Part shown: in pieces, positions 6,507-15,880 of the stretch
Layout of the letters: the number at the start of each line of letters is the position of its first letter
Numbering within the stretch: position 1 is the first letter of the stretch
DNA from: a virus
IMG/VR virus record: IMGVR_UViG_3300010399_000055
Coordinates: 1 to 41,626 of that record
DNA length: 41,626 nt
Strand: one strand, 5' to 3'
Program-made: the position numbers and the translations under genes
The notes under the pieces: model-generated
Database searches by the model: none
The model's input: only the letters and a program-made list of their open reading frames with translations
What the model was told of the DNA's origin: nothing

Positions 6507-6769
6507 TCTGTACAAACTGCCATAAGAAAACTGACCTCATAAGAAGCATCATAGCAAAAGGTAAGATACTTTCTGGTTGTAGTTCTTGTCTCGACTCTCA
6601 GCTTCAACAGGGCGCTGAGACAACGAACAAGTACTATAAACGTGAACAGCAAACTAAATATCGTCGTGAGCTTACCCAAAGGGTAGACCCGAGGGAATTC
6701 ATCAAAGCATACCCTAAAAGAGCACGAGAATTATACGACGATGAGACCATGCGGAAGTATAGCATCTGA
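6503..6769 (+). CDS. zinc-ribbon protein (88 aa)
   Basis: Four cysteines in two CXXC pairs (Cys3/Cys6 and Cys26/Cys29) form a likely zinc ribbon at the N-terminus. A basic helical tail with RVDPREFIKAYP and YDDETMRKYS follows. It overlaps the previous gene by ATGA and closes the groES-groEL unit. The ribbon suggests nucleic-acid or protein binding; the role is unknown. Confidence 0.75.
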   Translation: MICTNCHKKTDLIRSIIAKGKILSGCSSCLDSQLQQGAETTNKYYKREQQTKYRRELTQRVDPREFIKAYPKRARELYDDETMRKYSI

Positions 6770-6798
6770 TTGACATAATTATATTTTTGTTATAGTAT
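6770..6798 (+). promoter_or_regulatory. consensus rightward promoter
   Basis: TTGACA (6770-6775), 17-nt spacer and TAGTAT (6793-6798) lie just after the zinc-ribbon gene. It gives the membrane protein at 6821 its own promoter, with a GGAG ribosome site downstream. Confidence 0.8.
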
Positions 6799-6820
6799 CC
6801 GTGTTAGGAGAACCGCAGCA

Positions 6821-7042
6821 ATGAAATATAGTACATACATCACAGGGGCCTTCTGGGTAGGAGGAGCATCGTTCATAATCATATGGATATACATGTTATC
6901 TTACATGGGTCCTATCATGGGACTACTATTTGGGTGGTTGGTCGCTGTTATCGGGGGAATAATAATAGGAGCTCTATGGCCCCTATTAATTATATTTCTC
7001 GTATGGTCTTTACTACCCTTTATACTCTATGGGCACTTCTAA
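6821..7042 (+). CDS. multi-span membrane protein, holin-like (73 aa)
   Basis: Almost wholly hydrophobic, with two or three membrane spans (for example SFIIIWIYML, GWLVAVIGGIIIGAL, LLIIFLVWSLLPFILY) and few charges. It has its own consensus promoter. Size and hydrophobicity fit a small holin or pore protein, but the essential charged tail of typical holins is lacking. Its stop overlaps the stop of the convergent gene at 7039. Confidence 0.65.
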   Translation: MKYSTYITGAFWVGGASFIIIWIYMLSYMGPIMGLLFGWLVAVIGGIIIGALWPLLIIFLVWSLLPFILYGHF

Positions 7043-7245
7043 GAAGCGGCTTTTCTGCCAGCACTCGACATAGCTGACATTTTCTTGTTTCCATAAATTT
7101 TACGTCCAATAAAGGCAGCTAAAGCGGGGCTTGCACCCTTAGATTGCATTTGGGCGAATCTACCACCACCACCTAGGGTGTTAGGTTTACCCTTGAATGT
7201 TCCCGTTTTTTTAGTTGTATTCTTTGACATGGATGGATCTTGCAT
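7039..7245 (-). CDS. small basic virion-region protein (68 aa)
   Basis: A Lys/Arg/Gly-rich protein (KGKPNTLGGGGRFAQMQ...FIGRKIYGNKKMSAMSSAGRKAAS) that starts behind AAGGAG. It sits at the 3' end of the leftward structural block after the internal virion protein. Basic composition suggests DNA or capsid-interior binding. No family is recognised. Confidence 0.65.
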   Translation of the reverse strand: MQDPSMSKNTTKKTGTFKGKPNTLGGGGRFAQMQSKGASPALAAFIGRKIYGNKKMSAMSSAGRKAAS

Positions 7246-7255
7246 ATATTTCTCC

Positions 7256-9532
7256 TTATTGTGATGCTAATGCCTGTTGTTGTAGTTGTGGTACCGATGT
7301 GTCCGCGCTAAATGTACCAGACTTGATCTGTCTTACAAGGCCGTCTATCTTTGCCTGTGCAACCTCAGGTGTATCCGAGATGGTAGGAAGCGCATCCGCA
7401 ATTAGTCTTGCTGTTGTAGGTGACACCGTACCACGTGGGTTTAGTGATCCTGCGATAGCACTTGCGATGTCTATACGTTGTGCATCCAGAGCCTTCGCTT
7501 GTGGTGCAATGTAGTTTCCTAAGACACTAGATTGTAGTGCGCCAAGAAGGGGACCGCTTCCACCTCCAGCCGAAGCAAGACGATCTGTATATACTTTTAG
7601 GGAATCTAGAGCCTTCTGTTGGCTCACAACCTCGTTTTTCTGGTTAGTTGTTAGATTATCGTTACCCTTTCCGAATGCGTTATACAGCGCTATCAATGAA
7701 CTGACGTTCTTTCCACCATTTCTTTGAAGATCCTGCAGAACTAAATTCTGTATATTACCTTGGCTAAATATGTTACCAGAGTTATCACTAGGTAGAGAAG
7801 ATACGTCTAGATTACTTGCTGACTGATCGGATGGAGGTTGAGGGTTAGCTATTTGCTGGTCTTGTTGAGCTACCTGTGGTGCTATTGCAGCAGCCCTTGC
7901 AGCTGATGGAACAGCGATAGAACCCAAGAGTCCTCGAGCCTGGGCAGCCGGTAAAATACTTTTAGCAGCTTGTACAGTCTCTTTAAGACCGGTAGGTAGA
8001 GCTGGAGCCTGTGCTACCTGAGGAGTTTCAGCGGGTGCTGATGGAGGTGTGGATGGAGATACCGATGTTATCTCTGGTGCTGTGGCAAGTGAAGGAGAAG
8101 GTTGCCCACTAATTTTCTGTAGCAGCCCACCAGCCTGTGACTTGACAGCCTGGGCGGTCTCATTCGTGAGAAGACGTCCAGCAATTCCACCGCCTGCACT
8201 CTCACTCTGATTGGATATTTTTTTGGATGCACTTTTTAAGAAACCGGCGGCATCAGAAAGGTTATGATAGGAATCATTGAGTGGTTGTAGTGTTGGTACC
8301 CTCGAATTAATAGCATCTTTTAGCGTACCTCTAAGAACTGTACTTGCAAGTTGATTAGCGGAAGTGGCAGCATCAGGATTTGCATTATAATTTATCGCGT
8401 TAGTATCGAGACCTCGTTTAAAGTCAACTAGAGCTTTGGTATCATTACCAGCTTTTAATAATGTGTTAATATGTTGTTCCGCTAGGTTCTTAGCCTGATC
8501 TGTTACACCAGGGGTCGTTTCAAGTTGATTCATGAAATCCGAGGCAATCTGATGTTTGTCGGCCTGGGACACGGGTAAATTGTTTTGGCTTACAGCATCA
8601 TCGAGTTGTTGGCCCCGCTGGTTGAGTGCCGTTTCGGTTGCTTTCAGACGTGCGGCCGGTGATCCGGCCTTTATTCCTTCGTTAGCCAAATTTTGATTCA
8701 TCTGGGCGCTATCAAAGAAACCGAGCGACTTACCGCCTTGTCCTTCTCCAACACCATATCCTCCGGCCCTTGCCTGCATTTGGGTACCCTTATCGTTGAG
8801 GAAGTTCTGCACTTTGTTTCCAGTTGATGCGGCAGACGCGGCACCTGTATCTGCTGCAGCATTCTTACCCAATGCACCTATCTTACTCAGTAGACCACCT
8901 GCCGCACCAGCAGCCCCACCGAATAGAGCACCACTTGCGGCACCAGTGGCAGCACCACCACCTATATCTGACAAGTTAATATTCCCTGTATCTTTAATAG
9001 GTTGCAAGGCACCTTGAGCGGTACCATATAATGCACCTTGTTTTATACCCTGACCGATTGCCTGTTTGAGTCCGCCTGCTAGTAGTCCCCCCCCTGCACC
9101 AAGACCTGTCGTATCCATAAGGAGACTAGCACCAGCAGCCCCAACCTTTAGTGGATTGTTATTCTGTTGGACATCCTGTTGTTGTGCTTGTTGTTGGTTA
9201 GTAAGACTTGTATTAATGTTCTTAAGGCCGGTAATCTGCTGTTGTAACTTGGCGGGTTGGCCAGGCGCAAGAATACCTGTTGTATTGGCCTCCTGTTGTA
9301 GTTTCTGAGCCTTTAGTGTGTTATTAACTATATCCTGCTGACGTTGGGCATTGGTTCCGTTTAACTGATTAGCAAAGAAATTTATTCCAGATCCAAAAGC
9401 ATTTCCGACAGTATTTATATCGTTACCGACAGATTTCCCTATACCCTGAACAAACCCAAGTAGACCACCAGGTCCTTGCTGTTGTGGTTGCGGCGCTGGA
9501 GCACTCTGCTGGTATGAATCCCAAAATCCCAT
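7256..9532 (-). CDS. large internal virion (ejection-type) protein
   Basis: A 758-aa protein extremely rich in Ala, Gly, Gln and Ser. It has hydrophobic Gly/Ala tracts about residues 130-220 (GAGGGLLAGGLKQAIGQG, GGGAATGAASGALFGGAAG), followed by long helical stretches and a Pro/Ala-rich region (about 485-570). Composition, length and place beyond the nozzle and fibre genes match the internal or ejection proteins of podoviruses, which leave the head and span the envelope during DNA entry. No catalytic lysozyme motif is seen. Confidence 0.65.
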   Translation of the reverse strand: MGFWDSYQQSAPAPQPQQQGPGGLLGFVQGIGKSVGNDINTVGNAFGSGINFFANQLNGTNAQRQQDIVNNTLKAQKLQQEANTTGILAPGQPAKLQQQITGLKNINTSLTNQQQAQQQDVQQNNNPLKVGAAGASLLMDTTGLGAGGGLLAGGLKQAIGQGIKQGALYGTAQGALQPIKDTGNINLSDIGGGAATGAASGALFGGAAGAAGGLLSKIGALGKNAAADTGAASAASTGNKVQNFLNDKGTQMQARAGGYGVGEGQGGKSLGFFDSAQMNQNLANEGIKAGSPAARLKATETALNQRGQQLDDAVSQNNLPVSQADKHQIASDFMNQLETTPGVTDQAKNLAEQHINTLLKAGNDTKALVDFKRGLDTNAINYNANPDAATSANQLASTVLRGTLKDAINSRVPTLQPLNDSYHNLSDAAGFLKSASKKISNQSESAGGGIAGRLLTNETAQAVKSQAGGLLQKISGQPSPSLATAPEITSVSPSTPPSAPAETPQVAQAPALPTGLKETVQAAKSILPAAQARGLLGSIAVPSAARAAAIAPQVAQQDQQIANPQPPSDQSASNLDVSSLPSDNSGNIFSQGNIQNLVLQDLQRNGGKNVSSLIALYNAFGKGNDNLTTNQKNEVVSQQKALDSLKVYTDRLASAGGGSGPLLGALQSSVLGNYIAPQAKALDAQRIDIASAIAGSLNPRGTVSPTTARLIADALPTISDTPEVAQAKIDGLVRQIKSGTFSADTSVPQLQQQALASQ

Positions 9533-10332
9533 TACACACCTCCAAAGATATAAGGATACTTTTGCGTCAACTGAGCAGGAGTGTATTTACCAGACGATGC
9601 ATCTGCATAGGCTGCTTTACTCTGCGGATCAGACTTAAGGAAACTGAGAACGTCATTAAATCCACCACCTTGCGCAGTAAAGTATTGCGCTGCTGTGATA
9701 GGCTTTCCTTGATAGGCGAATTGCGTTCCACCACTCTTATCTGTGGCAGTTGAATATTGTGATGATCCCAAACTGCCCAGTAGTGAAGATAGATCGTAAC
9801 CACCTGATCCGGCCGAAGCCTTCTGCTGGTTTAGAGCCAACTGGGCATTAAATTGACGTATCTGCTCTTGTTGGGCGGCCTGAGCATTTGCCTGGGCTTG
9901 TTGGTCCTTCTCTTGCTGATACATAGTATTGTAGATATTCTGGAGATAACTAAGTTTATCCTGTTGTGCTTGGTAGTTACCCTGCGCTTGTTGGTTAGCC
10001 TCAGTCTGGAGTTGGCCAAGTCTCTGCTCACCTTGGTTATATGCGGTTGTCTGATTTCCTAGAGTTTGGGATATAGGAGCCTGTTCGTTTTGTATCTGTT
10101 TACTCGCCTGAGCAGAATTGACCAATGAGTTGGCTGTCCGTCCCATAACAGAAGGAGCCACTTGTTGAAGCAGCTTAGTAGATGAGTTTATGGCACCTTG
10201 AAGTCCGTTAACTGTATCCTGAGCACTATTTACACCTAAACTCTGGTTTGCCTGAGCAAGGTACTGATTAGGGTTCATTGCTGACGACTGGGCTTGTTGT
10301 ACTTGTGCAAGAGCTTGTCCTGAATTTTGCAT
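9532..10332 (-). CDS. Gln/Ala-rich internal virion protein
   Basis: A 266-aa protein with very high Gln content and helical coiled-coil pattern (QALAQVQQAQSSAMNP, QEQIRQFNAQLALNQQK), then a Gly/Ser region (GSGGYDLSSLLGSLGSS) and a folded end. It overlaps the 758-aa protein at the start codon and shares its composition. The two likely form part of the same ejection complex. It is the first gene after the hairpin promoter at 10357. Confidence 0.6.
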   Translation of the reverse strand: MQNSGQALAQVQQAQSSAMNPNQYLAQANQSLGVNSAQDTVNGLQGAINSSTKLLQQVAPSVMGRTANSLVNSAQASKQIQNEQAPISQTLGNQTTAYNQGEQRLGQLQTEANQQAQGNYQAQQDKLSYLQNIYNTMYQQEKDQQAQANAQAAQQEQIRQFNAQLALNQQKASAGSGGYDLSSLLGSLGSSQYSTATDKSGGTQFAYQGKPITAAQYFTAQGGGFNDVLSFLKSDPQSKAAYADASSGKYTPAQLTQKYPYIFGGV

Positions 10333-10356
10333 GTGTGTTCCTCTAAAAACAAATAA

Positions 10357-10391
10357 AAGCCCTGATTGGGGCTTCCTCTATTGATATGATA
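10357..10391 (-). promoter_or_regulatory. leftward late promoter with 5'-terminal hairpin (internal virion proteins)
   Basis: Extended -10 TGGTATCAT (-10 at 10386-10391). Nine nt later GGAAGCCC opens a hairpin (10357-10374) ending in GGGCTTTTATTTG. A ribosome site (AGAGGAA) and the ATG at 10332 follow directly, so there is no room for another promoter after the hairpin. Confidence 0.65.
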
Positions 10392-10421
10392 CCATCTTAA
10401 ATAGCTAATTAGAATACATAC

Positions 10422-10823
10422 CTAAAAAGGAGTAAGGAATAATCTAGCGCTTAGATTTATAACCTGTGCCGGGACAGAAACGGACGATCCAACGGTCAGG
10501 TTGATTTCGTTTATTACGACGCTTAAAACACCGCTACTTGTATAGTTTATGATTGTAAATATATCGTATCCTGTCGTTATACCATGGGAGAACGTACTTA
10601 AAGGACCCTCTACCTGGTACCAGTTAGCCCCTTCTGTCTGATAGTTAATGCGTATACGTGACACGGCGTTAGAGTTATTCAAATTGAATGTGGATATTAT
10701 TTGGCCAGTTTCTCCACCAGCAGGAATAACAACTGCAGGTAGATTTATTGTGGGGGTGATGATCGTATAGTTCTGGAATCCTGCAAACCCAGAAGATGCG
10801 GCTATCCTTCTCATGTCAATCAT
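10422..10823 (-). CDS. hypothetical beta-rich virion protein (133 aa)
   Basis: Predicted as mostly beta strands with Thr/Ser/Ile/Val-rich repeats (YTIITPTINLPAVVIPAGG...). The start chosen is ATG 10823 (MIDMRRIAASSG), which overlaps the upstream stop by 8 nt; a longer frame reaches further upstream. It is the last gene of a structural unit, followed by the hairpin promoter at 10357. Fibre or tail-tip component is inferred. Confidence 0.65.
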   Translation of the reverse strand: MIDMRRIAASSGFAGFQNYTIITPTINLPAVVIPAGGETGQIISTFNLNNSNAVSRIRINYQTEGANWYQVEGPLSTFSHGITTGYDIFTIINYTSSGVLSVVINEINLTVGSSVSVPAQVINLSARLFLTPF

Positions 10824-11571
10824 CGGTGTATATCCTATAGTGCAAGTTAAAACTAATTGCCCCTGCGGATGTTGCATCGAACGTATATGTTAGGGAAGTT
10901 GGCGTTATGGTAGCAAGAGCCGTTACCTGACCTGGCTGCAGTGTTAGGTCCCCAAGCAGAGCGCTTGATAGAGGCCATATTGAACCGTTTCTGGCGCCTG
11001 ATGTGTATTCTATAGACGCCTTAGTATCAGGAACGTAGTTGAGACTATATAAAAACGTCTCTGTTATCTTTATGGTAGTAGATGTCGTGACACTAGGGAA
11101 TCCTTGTTGGTATATTTTCTCAAAGTTGTTAGGAGTACGATAGGATATTTCGGACGGTATAGGAAGTGGCGTGATTATTCCTTGGTTCGTTTTTGCGTAA
11201 CAGTATATTTTGAACTGAACAGTATACGCCTGAGAGTGCCCTGACGTACTTACGACATAACTATTAGCAACGCCAATCCCCACTACATTATTTCGTGAGA
11301 AAGATGAGGCGCTTAGAGGATATACAACTGGACCACCGTCAGTATAGGATACGGGCATATTATCGTCGTTTCTTGTTAATCCCCCGTCCACAGAAAACAC
11401 ACATCTAGTGAGGCAGGTGTCATTAAAGGTGGTTGGAAAAGTGTACTCGGTGTAGTTACTACCGTTTACACCAGGGTCTGGAGATACTAGTGTTCCTTCA
11501 AAGACACCTATTATCTTATCGATGTCATAGGCAGGTACAGCCATAGTGAGAACGTTGGGATTAGTAATCAT
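10816..11571 (-). CDS. hypothetical structural protein (251 aa)
   Basis: A beta-rich protein without membrane segments, lying between tail and internal virion genes. It overlaps neighbours at both ends (TGATG upstream, 8 nt downstream). Strand-turn patterns such as YTVQFKIYCYAK and ISFNLHYRIYTDD suggest a beta-sandwich fold. Probably a virion or fibre-associated component; no family recognised. Confidence 0.65.
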   Translation of the reverse strand: MITNPNVLTMAVPAYDIDKIIGVFEGTLVSPDPGVNGSNYTEYTFPTTFNDTCLTRCVFSVDGGLTRNDDNMPVSYTDGGPVVYPLSASSFSRNNVVGIGVANSYVVSTSGHSQAYTVQFKIYCYAKTNQGIITPLPIPSEISYRTPNNFEKIYQQGFPSVTTSTTIKITETFLYSLNYVPDTKASIEYTSGARNGSIWPLSSALLGDLTLQPGQVTALATITPTSLTYTFDATSAGAISFNLHYRIYTDD

Positions 11572-11993
11572 CAGGAGAAACCATCGGCCACGTTATTACC
11601 CTTTGAGGCAACGGCCCATCCTCCTGATCCATCTGGTAGAATTCCATCTTGCATGACATTATTAAAACTATCCTGTGGATTATATATATAACGTGTACCA
11701 TTAACGATCTTCATTATTAATTTCCCTGAAGGATCGAGTGAGAAGAAGCCATACTCATTGTTAGTACTCGGTATATTCCCAATACCGACAGAAGATCCAT
11801 CTGGCGCCTGAATAATGATCCGGTTGTTAGACCCATCTATGGCTGATCCACCTTGACCTACTTGTTGCGTTCCCCTTGTGGAACCTGTCGAATTCTGTCT
11901 TGGCAACACACGGCTAAGATCTGCTCCAACTATTGGTTGGCTATTTACGGATGTGTACCCAGAACCGCTGTTGGAATAGTCGGGATTACCCAT
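11571..11993 (-). CDS. hypothetical tail-associated protein (140 aa)
   Basis: The N-terminus is disordered and rich in Ser/Gly/Asn. The middle reads NNRIIIQAPDGSSVGIGNIP, then EYGFFSLDPSGKLIMKIVNG, a short beta-strand motif common at the C-terminal face of phage fibres and receptor-binding modules. It overlaps the nozzle gene by 8 nt. A fibre or tail-tip attachment role is likely but not proven. Confidence 0.65.
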   Translation of the reverse strand: MGNPDYSNSGSGYTSVNSQPIVGADLSRVLPRQNSTGSTRGTQQVGQGGSAIDGSNNRIIIQAPDGSSVGIGNIPSTNNEYGFFSLDPSGKLIMKIVNGTRYIYNPQDSFNNVMQDGILPDGSGGWAVASKGNNVADGFS

Positions 11994-13965
11994 TGTTCAG
12001 TGCCTCGTCTCTAAGGTCGTCAAATACAAGTGTCACGCTTGTTACGGTAGGCGTAAGAAAGACGTTATTATCGCAATACACATCGATCCCGACCTGTATT
12101 TCGTTGTACCTGGATTGATTGTCAGATTGTCCTATGGAAAAGCTAGCATATGTCGCCGTATTACCTGAGAACCAGGGACTGGAATTTGAATAATAATCAG
12201 AATATTTCCAATCACCTCTGTTAATAGAGTATTTAAGGCGTACACGTACTCCATCAGGAAGCGGAAGCCATGTTGCATTCACATAAAGACCTTCTTTGAG
12301 TTTACCCACATATCCATTGTCATGAATAAGTGATTCCCAAGTGGCGTATGAGGCAATGGGCGACTGGCTATTAACCACGTCAACGCCATAGTGGCCAGTC
12401 TTATTTGAGTCATCCCTCCAAGATATATGCAGTGTATCACCGAAGTTTCTTACCATTCCGATAGTAAGGTTGTTGGCATTGGACCAGTTTGTTGACCCCG
12501 TTGAAAGGAGGTAGCTATATCCAAATGAATTAGTAAGGGTAGTATCAGTGAGGCCCCACGAATATACTCCATATGGTATGTTCGTATTATTTGTGAGAGA
12601 AGGCCATGCTAGCAACTGTATACCATTTCTAGTAGCGGCCGCATACGGATAGATAATTGTCTGGTTATTACTATTGTTGTACCCATTCTCCCCGAAAGGT
12701 AGAAGACGTATTTTCTGCGGCTGAGAATCAACCGCTGATATGGCGTACCATGAACCCCCAGCCTCATAATAGATAACATTTTTGTAGGAGTGAATTGCGA
12801 ACGGTGTTCCTTCCGGAATCGGTGTGAAGTAGTTATACTTATTAACCTGTAACCCATCCCACCAGAATATAATCCCGTCCTGTGGGTCTTGTGTAGGATC
12901 GGTAGACACTTTCCCACAAGCTATAGCTATGTATTCGTTCATCTGTGCAATCCCGCACACTTCCCATTCGGGCGGGAACTGGAGATAGTGACGCTGCCAT
13001 TCTGAATTATCCGGACTTGGGTCACCGAGAGGTTCCCAGACGCTAAGATAACGGCCATTCCCTATAACAACGAATTGCTGTATCTGGGCCATAGGGTGCA
13101 TGCCATTAGACGTGGCTACGAGCCTATCCGCCCATAGTTGCATGTTCGCCGTGGAAATATCATTAGAGTTCTCGGAGAATATCGTGCCGTCGGATTGTGT
13201 CGAAACGAGTGACCAATGATACGTCTGTGCCGCTGGGGCAACACTTACCCGTACCTGTGCAGAAAAAACAAAGTAGTTCCAGTCATTCTTTATAAGGTTG
13301 GCGTTTGTAATCGTGGCCGTTGCTAACGTATTGTTAAGACCATCCTGGATCGTGAGTGTCCAATCACCGGTGCCTGGAGCGGCTACCTGTACGCCTATCT
13401 TATTAATTGGCTCTATATCGGTCTGAAAATATCGTACCTGAGAGTTGTCGGCTGCGGTTGTAGGCACTGAAGACGTCAGACCCCCATCTGATTGATCTGC
13501 ATTGACATTCAACCCAGGAGTATTGTCATTGTTATTGTAGGTTGATTGGGATATATTGTAGTATTCGCTGTTGAGAGTAGGTTTTGCTGCGATGGTAGTA
13601 ATCGAAGATACTGCCTTAGTACCTGCTATGTATAGTGAGTCCTGATCCTGTCTGTACGTCATACCAAACGAGGCGTTCGGAATGCTCCCAAACCTTCCCC
13701 ACACACCTGCGTTAGTTCGAGTGTAGATGTTACCAGTACTTCCCAACGAGTACATCATTCCCGTATTGATCATCACCTCGTTTTGGACAAGGTCTGTTAC
13801 AGCACCATTATCTTCTCTTACTGGTTTTCCTAAAAGGGTAAACTGTGATGGTGACTTTCTAAAATCGATTGACTGTGAGTTTGCAAATGCATGTTTAATG
13901 CCGACCTTTTTATCGGTTCCTGCACCTCCATAGAAATTCTCGTTTGTGGATATATTTATAGCCAT
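11986..13965 (-). CDS. tail nozzle / tail tubular protein B-like
   Basis: This 659-aa protein follows the adaptor gene, where podoviruses encode the nozzle (T7 gp12 or P22 gp10 type). Repeated Trp/Tyr-rich blades (GRYLSVWEPLG, EYIAIACGKV, DGIIFWWDGLQ, GVYSWGLTD) suggest a beta-propeller, as in those nozzles. The N-terminus contains FRKSPSQFTLLGKPVRE, the platform-like start. It would form the hexameric distal tube of the short tail. Function by position and fold pattern. Confidence 0.75.
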   Translation of the reverse strand: MAINISTNENFYGGAGTDKKVGIKHAFANSQSIDFRKSPSQFTLLGKPVREDNGAVTDLVQNEVMINTGMMYSLGSTGNIYTRTNAGVWGRFGSIPNASFGMTYRQDQDSLYIAGTKAVSSITTIAAKPTLNSEYYNISQSTYNNNDNTPGLNVNADQSDGGLTSSVPTTAADNSQVRYFQTDIEPINKIGVQVAAPGTGDWTLTIQDGLNNTLATATITNANLIKNDWNYFVFSAQVRVSVAPAAQTYHWSLVSTQSDGTIFSENSNDISTANMQLWADRLVATSNGMHPMAQIQQFVVIGNGRYLSVWEPLGDPSPDNSEWQRHYLQFPPEWEVCGIAQMNEYIAIACGKVSTDPTQDPQDGIIFWWDGLQVNKYNYFTPIPEGTPFAIHSYKNVIYYEAGGSWYAISAVDSQPQKIRLLPFGENGYNNSNNQTIIYPYAAATRNGIQLLAWPSLTNNTNIPYGVYSWGLTDTTLTNSFGYSYLLSTGSTNWSNANNLTIGMVRNFGDTLHISWRDDSNKTGHYGVDVVNSQSPIASYATWESLIHDNGYVGKLKEGLYVNATWLPLPDGVRVRLKYSINRGDWKYSDYYSNSSPWFSGNTATYASFSIGQSDNQSRYNEIQVGIDVYCDNNVFLTPTVTSVTLVFDDLRDEALNNG

Positions 13966-13966
13966 T

Positions 13967-14899
13967 TTACACTCCAGGTAATGGTGGATATTGCCATGGG
14001 TTTGATCTTATGGTCTCGCTAGTAATCACCGACCCAGTCTGCGAACTCGAGTACTCCTCATCACAGTCTTTCATAAGTTGATAGAATAATCCCGGACGAT
14101 CAATCGTACCAAGATGGAATTGTGCTTTTGCTTCATTACCCTTAGACATGAAGTAGTTTCCTAACGCATAGTGCATAGGTGCGTCGACATACTCCTGAGG
14201 GATGATAGATAGTTGACCGATTCTCCATGTCTGGCTACTTCCGGAGTACCCTACAAATGCCGATTTGAGAGTGAGAGTAGAGTTTGTAGGTACGGCAATT
14301 ATCTGGTAGAACGTAAGATCAGTTACTCCGGTTATTTGGAACCACAAACCACGCATATTTTGGTTAAATACACCACTTGTTGCAGTGACGAGAGTAGATC
14401 CGTTGGTAACAGTCACTGTAGCGTTCGTAGAGGTACTTGTCACGTCCTCAATCGACAGGTCTGAATCCTGGGGCTGATAATACAATCTGAACCCGTTGGT
14501 GACGTTCTGAGAAGGAATAGGCCATACCTGGAATTTGTCGTTTCCAAGAGAGATGTACCATGCTGGCCAGTTATTGGCTGTGCGGTACGAGGTTATCTGC
14601 CTCCATTGGTATTCGCTTCGTATCTCGGTAAGGGGCCATGAATAACCAGTAGCAGAAGAACCACCTACAAGAGAAGTTATACCAGTAATGCGAAGACAAT
14701 CTACTGGCGTTTGGTAGATTGACTGGTTGGTGATTATGTTGGTGAACTGCTGCTCGCGGGTATAATAGCGAGCTAATTTAGCGTTAAAAAGGTGATACCC
14801 AGTGTTATAATCCTGATCCAGTTGAGCAAGTGTACCAGAAGAATTGTCCCTGGCAATACGCTGCATCTTATTTTCGGCGTCTGTCCACGTGATACTCAT
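13967..14899 (-). CDS. head-to-tail adaptor (SU10 / gp4 / gp11 type)
   Basis: This 310-aa protein has an N-terminal helical segment (WTDAENKMQRIARDNS...) and the family pattern of phage adaptors: PVDCLRITGI, EIRSEYQWRQI, then WPIPSQNVTNGFRLYYQP and PQEYVDAPMHYALGNYFM. Adaptors of this kind form the ring linking portal and nozzle. It has an insertion of about 70 residues of Thr/Val-rich beta structure (about 155-225). It overlaps the upstream fibre gene as TAATG. Confidence 0.8.
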   Translation of the reverse strand: MSITWTDAENKMQRIARDNSSGTLAQLDQDYNTGYHLFNAKLARYYTREQQFTNIITNQSIYQTPVDCLRITGITSLVGGSSATGYSWPLTEIRSEYQWRQITSYRTANNWPAWYISLGNDKFQVWPIPSQNVTNGFRLYYQPQDSDLSIEDVTSTSTNATVTVTNGSTLVTATSGVFNQNMRGLWFQITGVTDLTFYQIIAVPTNSTLTLKSAFVGYSGSSQTWRIGQLSIIPQEYVDAPMHYALGNYFMSKGNEAKAQFHLGTIDRPGLFYQLMKDCDEEYSSSQTGSVITSETIRSNPWQYPPLPGV

Positions 14900-15879
14900 T
14901 ATGCTGCCTCATAAGTGAATTGACACGATAACTGATGAGTGACGGCCCAGCTAAATGGAACCGTTGATGATAGTGTCGTTGTAACAGGGTAAGTTGAGGC
15001 TACCACGTAGGATCTGAGGACTGCCGATGTCGTAGATGACATCGATACGTTTCCTAGAAAAATGGTAGAGTTATTGTAGTACTGTACATTACCGAGAGGA
15101 GTTACTGTTGACGCTCCAGCATACGTAAAAGCTGTCACCGGTAAAGTTATACTGACATCTCCACTAACTGCACTAGTACTGCCAAATATGAGAGATATTC
15201 TTGCGGTTACGTTCTTTCCCACCTGCGTGTATCGGGCCACTAGTGTACCATTTCCTACAGTTAGGTTAGTAAATGTAGGTGTCCACGATTGCCATGTCCA
15301 AGAGGTACCGGAACTAGCCACAAGTGAGTTAGGTGTGACCGCCCCCGCTGTTATATTGGATCCCACCACAGAGTTATTGGTATTCAATTTCCCATTTTTT
15401 ATATTGAGGCTAGATATGGATACACCGTTTCCAACGGTAAACTCAGATATGGAGTCCACCGAAATGGTCGTGTTGGACATTGATCCACCAGTAATAACCG
15501 GAGAGGTGAGTGTCTTATTCGTAAATGTCTGAGAAGAAGAAATATCGGCAAGTGTACTTGACGCATCTGGAAGTGTATATGTTCTTGTGGTCGCAGTGGT
15601 GAGACCAGATAGTTGAAACTTTGCTTGTTTCGTAAGATCACCATCATCTTGCAGTGTAAATAAGGTATCCTTTGCGGTTATAGTATTGGTAACCCCAATG
15701 GTCTTATTTGATACAACTTGACTATCCGTTGTTCCAAGCGGCGCACCTGCGATACCTAAGAAAACATTACGGTTAATCTTTTCTGTATCAAGGTTTCCAT
15801 TGTTTACTATTGGTAGGAAATCGTTAATCGCATCGATACTGACGGCGGTAGGAAGTGCGCTTATCTTTATGTTCGTCAT
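14899..15879 (-). CDS. tail fibre-like protein
   Basis: From ATG 15879 (behind AAGGAG) the protein begins MTNIKISALPTAVSIDAIND, the KISALPxA head of many phage fibres and neck appendages. Triple-helix-type segments with repeated strand units follow (TFTNKTLTSPVITGGSMS). The C-terminal beta domain of about 130 aa (WQSWTPTFTNLTVGNG...) resembles fibre tips. An in-frame upstream region lacks a ribosome site, so the shorter start is preferred. About 326 aa; likely host recognition. Confidence 0.75.
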   Translation of the reverse strand: MTNIKISALPTAVSIDAINDFLPIVNNGNLDTEKINRNVFLGIAGAPLGTTDSQVVSNKTIGVTNTITAKDTLFTLQDDGDLTKQAKFQLSGLTTATTRTYTLPDASSTLADISSSQTFTNKTLTSPVITGGSMSNTTISVDSISEFTVGNGVSISSLNIKNGKLNTNNSVVGSNITAGAVTPNSLVASSGTSWTWQSWTPTFTNLTVGNGTLVARYTQVGKNVTARISLIFGSTSAVSGDVSITLPVTAFTYAGASTVTPLGNVQYYNNSTIFLGNVSMSSTTSAVLRSYVVASTYPVTTTLSSTVPFSWAVTHQLSCQFTYEAA

Positions 15880-15880
15880 G

